From positions 1 through 12,005 of the forward strand of contig CALAMM010000143.1 in NCBI GenBank assembly GCA_937925775.1: a stretch of 12,005 nt of DNA, given 5' to 3'. The notes under the pieces are model-generated. The model did no database searches, had not been told where the DNA came from, and saw only the letters and a program-made list of their open reading frames with translations. Made by a program: the position numbers and the translations under genes. The DNA is from an uncultured Fimbriimonadales bacterium. GTDB taxonomy: Bacteria; Armatimonadota; Fimbriimonadia; Fimbriimonadales; GBS-DC. Of this stretch, positions 1 to 7,451 are shown piece by piece; position 1 is the first letter of the stretch, and each line of letters begins with the position of its first letter.

Positions 1-1
1 C

Positions 2-922
2 GACGCGGGCAACGCGCGGGTCGTGGACATCGTGGATCGCTATGTGGCAGACCCGAACACCTTCACCGTGGGCGCGCCAGTGCAACATCCGCAGCTCGGC
101 GCGATGCTGGGCGTGCTATACTGGATGACGCCCTCCCAGCGACTGGAGCGTGCCTATCGGTATGTGTCGGCGCAGCGGTTTGAGTACTGGGACGGCACCG
201 CGACGCGCATTGGCTTCGCAACGCTGGTGCAGAACGCCGCTGTGAGCGCGTTCGAAGCTGCCAGCACCAACGTGCCCACCCCGCAGGAGCCGTTCACACC
301 CGAAGCAGGCATGATTACGCTCCAACTGATTGTGAACGGGCAAGACCAAACGCTTTACATCCGACGCATGCGCCTGCCTGACGGGCGCATCGTGCCCATC
401 CTCGCGCCCGTGTCGATAGACACCGCCAAGCGCAGCGCGAGCGGGCGAGGCAGCGCAGGACTGTACCTGCTGGTGACCACCAGCACAGGCGTCTACGAAC
501 TGCGCGTGCCCACCACGGGAACCATCGGCGACACACTGGATGTCTCATGGATGCTCACTAACGAGGTCTACACGAACTCCGTTCGCCGACGGCTGAACGG
601 CAACGATCTCGCGGAGGACGGCAACGGCAACCTGCTGCGCCCCATCCTCTTCAAGCCGCGGCAGGCACGCTATCTGGAAAACGGCAATGTGCTTATCGTG
701 AACGCTTACACGGGGACCACACTCGTGCGCTCAGGCAGCAGCCTCGACACGCGCGAGTTCCCAGGCGAGGTGTTCGAACTCAGAGCCAGCGATTATCGCG
801 AGACACAGGACAATCTGGGCTTCAGCAACAGCTCCATCGTTTGGAGCACGCTGGATCGACCGGAGCTGAGCGGTTCGTATCCGCTGCGCAAGCCCAGCTC
901 CGCTGATAGGGGAGGTTTTTGA
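2..922 (+). CDS. Beta-propeller (NHL/PQQ-like) protein, 5'-truncated by window edge
   Basis: The frame is open from base 2, so the gene begins outside the window; the first in-frame GTG (base 23) lies inside a motif and is unlikely to be the start. 306 residues are visible. They open with DAGNARVVDIVDRY, which looks like the end of an NHL-type propeller repeat (D-x-GN-x-RV-x-x-I). Near the C-terminus, KPRQARYLENGNVLIVNAYTG (about bases 652-714) followed by GEVFEL (about 766-783) is the 'A-x-x-L-x-NGN-x-LI ... G-x-VFE' blade pattern common in NHL and PQQ-like propellers. The rest is beta-rich with no catalytic motif that I recognise. The stop TGA is separated from the ATG at 924 by one base, so this gene is probably co-transcribed with the giant propeller gene. 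A secreted or cell-surface location is inferred from that neighbour only, because the N-terminus is missing. The propeller assignment is fairly secure; the function is unknown. Confidence 0.75.
   Translation, partial: DAGNARVVDIVDRYVADPNTFTVGAPVQHPQLGAMLGVLYWMTPSQRLERAYRYVSAQRFEYWDGTATRIGFATLVQNAAVSAFEAASTNVPTPQEPFTPEAGMITLQLIVNGQDQTLYIRRMRLPDGRIVPILAPVSIDTAKRSASGRGSAGLYLLVTTSTGVYELRVPTTGTIGDTLDVSWMLTNEVYTNSVRRRLNGNDLAEDGNGNLLRPILFKPRQARYLENGNVLIVNAYTGTTLVRSGSSLDTREFPGEVFELRASDYRETQDNLGFSNSSIVWSTLDRPELSGSYPLRKPSSADRGGF
911..915 (+). promoter_or_regulatory. Shine-Dalgarno GGAGG for the ATG at 924
   Basis: GGAGG lies 8 nt before ATG 924, inside the last codons of the upstream gene. It could drive translation of a longer version of the giant protein (2138 residues) or support coupling to the upstream gene. 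It competes with the second site at 949-953. Confidence 0.45.
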
Positions 923-948
923 TATGATGGTGGGGCAAACATCGACTC

Positions 949-953
949 GGAGG
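949..953 (+). promoter_or_regulatory. Shine-Dalgarno GGAGG for the ATG at 960
   Basis: GGAGG lies 6 nt before ATG 960. The ATG opens a textbook signal peptide (MKRILIGTVLGAATLITAFA, then QD). I prefer this start because the resulting N-terminus needs no extra 12 residues before the basic n-region. Confidence 0.6.
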
Positions 954-959
954 CATCGG

Positions 960-3900
960 ATGAAGCGCATACTGATTGGGACGGTTTTAGGCGCGGCGAC
1001 ACTAATAACAGCGTTCGCGCAAGATAGTTGGTCAACGCATCGCGGGAGCAATCAGCGCACGGGCACGACCGATAACGCCCGCAATAGCGTTGCAAACTTC
1101 CTGCTGGCGTGGACGCTGCCCGATGCAGCTTCCATCCGCCAGCCTGTGGTGGTGGACAACGACAACCCTGCCCTAACCAGTTCGTCGCCTCCAGGCGCGT
1201 GGAAGACGCCATCCGACGCCGAGCGCGCAACCGATCCCTATTTAGACAATCCCAATACGACCGTGCCCTATCAGTACGCCGAATGCGCGCGCGAGCCGAT
1301 AAACCCCGGCGACCCTACGCCGACCGTCGCACGCTTCACCTGGCGCAGCGGGCAGCTGCCACCTGGCTACTACCGCGTGTTTGTCTATGTGCCCAGCAGC
1401 GAGACACGCATTGGCGGACTGCCCGTGCCGTACGCGCGCCAAGCCGAGTACCAGGTCGCCGACGCCACGGGAGCCTCCACCACCTTCTATCTGAACCAGA
1501 CGCTGGGCGGCTGGCAACCGCTGGGCGACCGCGCGTTCTACCACGACGGCAACACCGAGATTGTCGTCACGCTCAGCAACCTCATCCGTCCTGCCAGTCC
1601 CGACTATCCACTGGCAATCACGCCGATTGTGGCGGCGGACGCGGTGCGCTTCGTGCCTGACTACGGCACCGTGCAAGCTTCGCCCGTCGCGATTCGCAGC
1701 CCGCTCAACCCTACCAACCACCTGGTCTACATCGCGAACGGCAACGGCACGATTACCTGCGTCGAAAACCCAATTGGTACACGCGGTGCGCGCGTGCGCT
1801 GGACGCTCCGCGTGCCCGACCTGCCCAACCAAGCCGCAGGGCAAGTGTACGATGACGAAGATGCGAACTTCACGGCAGGCGCGTTCACGCCCAACAACGC
1901 GCTGGACGACCGCTACGAGCGGCTCTATCACGAAATCGCCCCCACCGACGACGCGGGCAACATCCAGCGCGCCTACTGGAAAATCCAAGTGCCCGACACA
2001 GGGCAATACTATGTGTTCGCATGGTTCCCCTCCGACGATCAGAACGCGCGTCAAGCGCAGTATGTGATCGAACACGAGGGGGGCCTCCTGCGCGTGCGCG
2101 TTGACCAACGCTTCGGGGGACGCTGGGTGTTGCTGAACAGGGTGCCCGTGCAGATGCGCAGTGGGCGAACCTACGAAATCGAGGTGAACAACTTCTCGCC
2201 TGAGGATGTGACGGCAGGCGCGCAGCGTGTGATTGCCGACGCGATTCGTGTGGTGAACGCGGACGGGCTGAACAACGCCGTGTTCTCCACGCCCGCAGTT
2301 GGGCGCGTGCGCGTGCGCGTTGGCAACAGCACCGACACGCGCTGGGTGGTCGTGTTCGGCGCGCAAAACGGCGCAGTCTACGCTGTCGACGCGCTCGGCG
2401 ACGGCGAGAACGGCACACGCCGCGGCGAGACCAAAATCTACTGGATTGTCAAGCCTGCCAGCTCCACCAGCTTCAGCTACGCCTCGCCACTCATCCTTGA
2501 AAATGACAACCTTGTGGCGATCGGGAACCCCTCTGGCTCGGTTTACCTCATCAACACCGACTTAGACCCCGAAAACCCCAGCACCTACTTCCGGTGGGAA
2601 TACAGTCGGTTCGGCGCGGCGTTCGTCTCCACGCCCGCCTACGACCCTGCCAACCGCCTGCTCTATATCGGCAGCAGTGAGGGGGGCAACCAGTTCGGAC
2701 GCCTGATTGCGCTCAAGCCGTTCGCGCAAGACGACCCCAACACCCCTCAGGATGAGCGCGTCGCGTGGGTCTACCCGCCTGAAGACCAGAACCCCGCCGA
2801 GCCGATTACTTCTACACCTGCGGTTGCGCTGGGGCGCGTCTACTTCACCACAGGCGGTGTTGAGGGCGGACGCCTCTACGCGGTCAAGGCAAACAACGGC
2901 TCGCTGGTGTGGGCGCGTCCCGCCATCGGCGCGCCGCTTATAGGGTTCTTCTCGTTCTTCTACAGCTCGCCGCTGGTAGTGGAGAACCTGCCCTATCGCG
3001 GGGTTCCGACGAACATCGTTTATGTGGGGGGCATCAACGCGCGCATCATCGCCTTCAACGCGGACACAGGCGACCTGTTGCATATTAGCGAGAACTTAGG
3101 CGGACAGATTTTCAGCTCGCCCATCTTCACATATGTGCGCGACACGGACGAGAACGGCACCCCACGCGATGTGCGCCCTGCGGTCGTCGTCGCCACGAAC
3201 TCCGGAGTGCTGCTCGCTCTGCACGCCGACGAGCAGGTCAACAGCCGCAACGGCAAGGCGTTCGAAGGCTGGGATTTGTACGGCAACACCGTCTTTGCCT
3301 CGCCTGCGATGCTCGATGATTGGCTCTATGTGGCGGACGACGAGGGAATCGTATACGCCTACAATGTGCTGGGAGTGGCATCGACCGCCCCAGAAACAGG
3401 ATTGGGAGAGGTTATCCGTGAACCTGAACGAACCACCACTACCGATGGCTCTGACTACTCCAAACTCAAGGTGTCCGTTACGACGCGCAAGGAAGACGCG
3501 GATGCCGTGCTGAACGGAACCATGCGTCCCGACGAGCTGGAGCCGCGCTATCCCGACGCGCTCGAATGGGGCGACACTTTCTATGTGGTGGTCTGGAACT
3601 TCAAACCGGGTTCCAATCCGCAGCCGCTGCGCATCCAGCTGATAGGGCCTGGCATAACGCGCGTCGAATACACCCTCGCGCCGCGTCAGACCGCGAACCC
3701 ACCACGCGATAACCCCAATTTAGACTATGTCGCGGTGCAATCGATCAGCATTCAGGCGTCGGGCAGCAACTTCTACTCGCCGGGTGAGCAGTACGAGCTG
3801 CAGGTGCGCTTCGGCAGCAGCGGTTGGACCTCGGATCTGGCACTTGAGACGCCGGGGATTGACCGTCCTGCTGCGGGCGGCGGGCTGGAGGTACCCCCCT

Positions 3901-6900
3901 ACGGCGGGGATGACCCCGCCTCGCTTACGACGGGCGCAGGCTGGCGGTTCGGCATCGCGAACCCGCTCGCGCTCACAGGCGTCGGTACGGTGGGCATAGG
4001 CAACACATCGGCAAACTTGTTCAACGGCAACCGAGACGGTACGACCGCCTACGAGGTGCACACGCGCTTCCGCGACTCGTCGGGCGCGGTCACGCCTATC
4101 GGTGTCGGCGAGCATGGCAAGACGCTCTTCGGCGACTACGAGGTGCGCGACCGCCGCACGCCGCAGACCAGCGATGTTGTGCCTATCACGCTCAATGTAC
4201 GCGCTTATGTGGACGATATGCGCTGGCAGGGCGGTTCCGCTGCCGTAATCCGACCGCTGCCGTGGGAGATTATGCCCACCTTACCCAACCGCAGCCCCGA
4301 CTACCCTGACATCTCAGGACGACGCATCCAGATGCTGTTCGAGGGCGGAACCGACCTCCAGCGCGCTGCCGCGCGCCCGCTACCCACAGGCAACCTCGTG
4401 CAGGTGCAGGTCGAAATCCCGCGCTTCCAGCCTGCCAACCTTCTGGGCTACAACTCGCTCGCCCGCGTCTATGTCGACTCGAACAATAACGGACGCTTCG
4501 ACGGGCTGGAGAGCGTGCTGCAACCCGGCGTGACGCAGAATCTGCGCATCGAGGCATATCGTGAAATCAGCAGCACGGTGACCGTTCAAGCAGACGAACG
4601 CCTCTTTGTGGAAGAGCAGGTAATCGACTTCGGCGCGTTGCCCGGCGGCTTCGGCTTCAACTGGGGCAACCTGTTCCCGAACCACCCTGCCTCCACCTTC
4701 CGCCCCGACAACCCCCTCTTCGCACCGTTCTGGAAAACCTTTACGGTGCGCAACGAAGGGAATGTAAATCTGTACCCAGTCTATCTGGGCAAGGCGTTCG
4801 GTAGCCCGCAAGGCACGCTCTACCTGTTCTCCGATATGGTGAGCTTCTTTGCAGGGATGCCCGCGTGGACGACGGTTGTTAGCACGCTGGACACACGCTT
4901 CTGGCCCCAGCCGAACCCGTTCTACCCTGGCAACAGTCAGCCGTATCCGATTCTGCAGAAGCCGCAGGTGGGCGACTACACCTCTACCGTGTTGACGCAG
5001 CCTGCGATCCCGCCGCGGCGCGACCCCAACATCGTCGTGGAGCCGCGCAAGCCGCAGGTCGCCATCGCCGTCCCGCCGTTCCAGCCGATGGGCGTCTACT
5101 CGCAACTGATTGCGCCTTATCAACATAACACGGGCGGAAACCCTGGCGTGGTGAACGGAACCTTCGCGACGCCGCCGATGCGCGTGGTGGTGCGTGTGCG
5201 CGAAACGCAGCTGACGGGCAGCACGAATCAGGGCGTGATCCCGATGATCGACGAGCCTCCAAGCGCGACCGCGCCGCGTATTAGCGACATCACGCCCGCT
5301 GCGTTCCGCGACCCCGCTACGGGCAGGCTCCACCTCTACTGGGCGAGCAACCGCGCCGACCCCGCGCAACGCCCCGATAGCTTCTACCTCTACAAAGCCA
5401 CGCTCGACTGGAACGCGCGGAACACTATGCAAAGCGGCGTGCGTGCCACCAACGGGTGGGTGCCTTTCTCGAACAGCCGCTGGTGGCGCGACCTGCTTGG
5501 ACCCTACCCCGCCGACCCCAACGGCAACCTCTTCTCCACCGCGCTCGGACTGGGACGCCCGCTCACCAGCGCCGAATTGGCGACCATCAAGCACTACCGC
5601 CCCTTCGTGCGCACAACCCCGAGCGGAGCCTTCCTGTTCTGGACGGGCGAGGTGATCCTACGCAATCAGAAATATGAGTTGCTCTTCTACACGCGGCTGG
5701 ATCCTGCTACTGGCGCGCCGATAGGCAATCCGCAGGCGGTCGCGCTGGACCCTGTCGTGCCACGCTCCAGCCTCTCCATCACTGGGCTGGATGGCGTGGG
5801 CAACTGGTTGTTCTATGTGGCAGCGCCCTCAGGACGCAACCAGATCTTCTATATCGCGTCTGAGGGCGACTCGTTCGCTAACTGGCGACGCGAGCAACGC
5901 CTCCCGCTCTCGCCCGTCGTGCGCTCTGTGGAAAGCGTGCAGGCGAACCTCTATCGCGTCACGGCGAACCCCAATACGCCTCTTCAGAACTTCGTCTACC
6001 TCGCGGATGTGTTCTTCATCGGCACGGTCGGCGACCGCAACGAGTCGGAGATCCTGATGCAGCGCTTCTATGTGAACCCGCGCAACGGCAACCTGCTGCC
6101 GCTCAGCGACTCGCGCGTCGACCGCCCGCTCGGCGTCACGCAGGAACGGTTCCTACCTGCCGTGACGGACGAAATCGCCCAGAAAGACCCCGACCAGAAT
6201 GTGTGGCGAGTGCGCCACCTCGATTGGGCTTCCATCGACGGCGACTGGAACACAGACCCCACCGCGCCCGACCTCGACATTAAGGTTAACGGCGTCTCCA
6301 TCCTGCGCGAGCCAGACCCGACCAATCCGACGCAGTTCATTCTGCAGCGCCCGGTGATAGATCCGCAGACAGGCTTGATGCAGTTCACTTACAACGAGCC
6401 GATTGTGGGCGGTGGTGGGCAGATTATCGGGGTACGCAATCGCGGCGTGATTGTGGTGGATCCCACCAACGGCACGATTCGCTTTGTGAACTTGGCGCCG
6501 CGCCTGAACGACATCGTGACCGTGACCTACCGCCCGCGCGTGTACCGAGTGCAGTCGGTTGCGCCTGGCTCGGCAGGTTCATACTCGCAGCTGCGCACGG
6601 TGTTCCAGCGCACGATGAACCCGCGCCATAATATCGACAATCCGGCCGCCTCACCTGTGCGTAAGGGCGTCAACAACGGTGTGTGCGATGTCAGCGACCG
6701 ACCCCCTGTGGATCGCGTATGGCTCTTCTTCCGCCGCACCAGCCCGCCGCCGAACAGCTCGGGCAACTTCTTCTTCAAGACGCTGCGCCCCGGCGTGCGC
6801 CTGCGGTCCCCCATCCTCACGCAGTTCGGACGCCTGCCGCTACAAGCAGGCGCGTTCACACTGGCACAGGGCACAAACCACGCCGTGGTGCAGCTTACTC

Positions 6901-7340
6901 CGAACAATGTGCCCGGCGCACAACTTGGCTTCTATGAGTACGACGCCCTGCGCGGCAACATCTACTTCACAGCCGCCGACATCGGCAAAGAGGTGTATGT
7001 GCGCTATCTCGCACGCGACCGCGCGGGCAACATCGTGCAACTGGAGGAGACCCTCGTGGTGCGCTGGATCGATGAGGGCAACTTGGCGCGCTCGTTTGCA
7101 ACAGATGTGGAATACACCTCGCCTGTGCCCATCGACCTGCCCACCAACGAGCTCTACCTGTGGGCGATGCCCAACCTCGAATTCCGTCAGCAGGGTAGCC
7201 TGCTCAGCGACGCCTACGGCGGGCTGGACGAGGCGCTGCTGCTGTTCTGGAGCAGTAGTCGCAACGGCGTGGGCAATCTCTACGGCGGGGCAATCCAGCC
7301 ACGCTTCTACATTAGCCCGTTTGACCCCGACCAAGACTGA
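960..7340 (+). CDS. Giant secreted multidomain protein: PQQ-like beta-propeller with two golvesin-C-like insertions and a second propeller-like region
   Basis: 2126 residues from ATG 960 (2138 from ATG 924). Residues 1-20 form a signal peptide with predicted cleavage AFA|QD, so the protein is exported. Residues 24-805 form a PQQ-like propeller with recurrent blade starts (ASPVA, STPAV, ASPLI, STPAY, STPAV, SSPLV, SSPIF, ASPAM) and paired 'G-x-x-YA-x' strands. Two modules resembling golvesin-C-like domains sit in it, at about 63-232 and 296-432. Each begins with VxDxxD, carries a Y-x-V-[FY]-x-[YW]-x-P strand and a GG-x-W-x-x-L motif, and ends ADA[VI]R. Residues about 806-1439 are beta-rich and Ig-like in places (TFTVRNEGNVNLYPV), with a DxNNNGxFDG calcium-loop-like motif at 1173-1182. 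From about 1440 to the end there are further propeller-like strands (LYWASNR, FLFWTG, WLFYVA, and LLFWSSSR near the C-terminus). There is no LPXTG, PEP-CTERM or autotransporter tail. A surface adhesive or structural role is inference. No enzymatic PQQ-binding residues could be assigned, and only three cysteines are visible. Confidence 0.85.
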   Translation: MKRILIGTVLGAATLITAFAQDSWSTHRGSNQRTGTTDNARNSVANFLLAWTLPDAASIRQPVVVDNDNPALTSSSPPGAWKTPSDAERATDPYLDNPNTTVPYQYAECAREPINPGDPTPTVARFTWRSGQLPPGYYRVFVYVPSSETRIGGLPVPYARQAEYQVADATGASTTFYLNQTLGGWQPLGDRAFYHDGNTEIVVTLSNLIRPASPDYPLAITPIVAADAVRFVPDYGTVQASPVAIRSPLNPTNHLVYIANGNGTITCVENPIGTRGARVRWTLRVPDLPNQAAGQVYDDEDANFTAGAFTPNNALDDRYERLYHEIAPTDDAGNIQRAYWKIQVPDTGQYYVFAWFPSDDQNARQAQYVIEHEGGLLRVRVDQRFGGRWVLLNRVPVQMRSGRTYEIEVNNFSPEDVTAGAQRVIADAIRVVNADGLNNAVFSTPAVGRVRVRVGNSTDTRWVVVFGAQNGAVYAVDALGDGENGTRRGETKIYWIVKPASSTSFSYASPLILENDNLVAIGNPSGSVYLINTDLDPENPSTYFRWEYSRFGAAFVSTPAYDPANRLLYIGSSEGGNQFGRLIALKPFAQDDPNTPQDERVAWVYPPEDQNPAEPITSTPAVALGRVYFTTGGVEGGRLYAVKANNGSLVWARPAIGAPLIGFFSFFYSSPLVVENLPYRGVPTNIVYVGGINARIIAFNADTGDLLHISENLGGQIFSSPIFTYVRDTDENGTPRDVRPAVVVATNSGVLLALHADEQVNSRNGKAFEGWDLYGNTVFASPAMLDDWLYVADDEGIVYAYNVLGVASTAPETGLGEVIREPERTTTTDGSDYSKLKVSVTTRKEDADAVLNGTMRPDELEPRYPDALEWGDTFYVVVWNFKPGSNPQPLRIQLIGPGITRVEYTLAPRQTANPPRDNPNLDYVAVQSISIQASGSNFYSPGEQYELQVRFGSSGWTSDLALETPGIDRPAAGGGLEVPPYGGDDPASLTTGAGWRFGIANPLALTGVGTVGIGNTSANLFNGNRDGTTAYEVHTRFRDSSGAVTPIGVGEHGKTLFGDYEVRDRRTPQTSDVVPITLNVRAYVDDMRWQGGSAAVIRPLPWEIMPTLPNRSPDYPDISGRRIQMLFEGGTDLQRAAARPLPTGNLVQVQVEIPRFQPANLLGYNSLARVYVDSNNNGRFDGLESVLQPGVTQNLRIEAYREISSTVTVQADERLFVEEQVIDFGALPGGFGFNWGNLFPNHPASTFRPDNPLFAPFWKTFTVRNEGNVNLYPVYLGKAFGSPQGTLYLFSDMVSFFAGMPAWTTVVSTLDTRFWPQPNPFYPGNSQPYPILQKPQVGDYTSTVLTQPAIPPRRDPNIVVEPRKPQVAIAVPPFQPMGVYSQLIAPYQHNTGGNPGVVNGTFATPPMRVVVRVRETQLTGSTNQGVIPMIDEPPSATAPRISDITPAAFRDPATGRLHLYWASNRADPAQRPDSFYLYKATLDWNARNTMQSGVRATNGWVPFSNSRWWRDLLGPYPADPNGNLFSTALGLGRPLTSAELATIKHYRPFVRTTPSGAFLFWTGEVILRNQKYELLFYTRLDPATGAPIGNPQAVALDPVVPRSSLSITGLDGVGNWLFYVAAPSGRNQIFYIASEGDSFANWRREQRLPLSPVVRSVESVQANLYRVTANPNTPLQNFVYLADVFFIGTVGDRNESEILMQRFYVNPRNGNLLPLSDSRVDRPLGVTQERFLPAVTDEIAQKDPDQNVWRVRHLDWASIDGDWNTDPTAPDLDIKVNGVSILREPDPTNPTQFILQRPVIDPQTGLMQFTYNEPIVGGGGQIIGVRNRGVIVVDPTNGTIRFVNLAPRLNDIVTVTYRPRVYRVQSVAPGSAGSYSQLRTVFQRTMNPRHNIDNPAASPVRKGVNNGVCDVSDRPPVDRVWLFFRRTSPPPNSSGNFFFKTLRPGVRLRSPILTQFGRLPLQAGAFTLAQGTNHAVVQLTPNNVPGAQLGFYEYDALRGNIYFTAADIGKEVYVRYLARDRAGNIVQLEETLVVRWIDEGNLARSFATDVEYTSPVPIDLPTNELYLWAMPNLEFRQQGSLLSDAYGGLDEALLLFWSSSRNGVGNLYGGAIQPRFYISPFDPDQD

Positions 7341-7351
7341 CAAGTTGATTA

Positions 7352-7437
7352 CCCTCATCCCCAGTCCCCTCTCCTACGCAGTGGGAGAGGGGACATAAGC
7401 CGACCTTTTGACCGCCGCGGCGCGCGGAAGGGTGAGG
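7352..7437. repeat. Possible MITE/REP-like palindromic element between convergent genes
   Basis: This fills most of the 111-bp gap between the two convergent genes. It starts with CCCTCATCCC and ends with GGGTGAGG, which are imperfect inverted ends differing by one base insertion. Inside are a strong hairpin (7364-7394) and a 10-bp GC palindrome CGCCGCGGCG (about 7413-7422). From memory, similar CCCTCACCCC...CCCTCTCC...GGAGAGGGG elements occur in many copies in several bacterial genomes. That this one is repeated in its own genome cannot be shown from a single window. Confidence 0.4.
7364..7394. terminator. GC-rich hairpin, candidate bidirectional transcription stop
   Basis: GTCCCCTCTCCTAC pairs with GTGGGAGAGGGGAC (14 bp, one T:G wobble) around a GCA loop, 24 bp after the stop of the giant gene. 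It is well placed to separate the convergent transcripts. No proper U-tract follows on either strand (only CTTTT about ten bases downstream on +), so it is not a canonical intrinsic terminator. Confidence 0.4.
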
Positions 7438-7451
7438 CAAGCGGTTGCTCC

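Noticed and set aside
1242..2366. 374-codon open frame on the minus strand
   Set aside because: It is antisense to the propeller and golvesin-like domains, with a His/Val/Arg-rich translation and no motif. It is a codon-bias artefact.
960..3380. PQQ-dependent dehydrogenase
   Set aside because: The repeats are PQQ-like in sequence, but I could not assign PQQ/metal-binding or catalytic residues, a haem motif or the usual enzyme length. A structural or binding propeller is more likely.
4380..5594. 404-codon open frame on the minus strand opposite the giant gene
   Set aside because: It is fully antisense to a frame with clear domain patterns. Its translation is Arg/Val/Ala/His-rich with no recognisable motif, typical of a GC-rich shadow.
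6679..7398. 239-codon frame on the + strand overlapping the end of the giant gene
   Set aside because: It is out of frame with the giant gene and rich in Ser/Thr/Arg/Cys. It has no homology-like pattern and ends in the intergenic hairpin.
7341..7451. tRNA or small RNA gene in the convergent gap
   Set aside because: The only structure is a simple long hairpin and a GC palindrome. There is no cloverleaf or CCA-type end and no promoter is visible.
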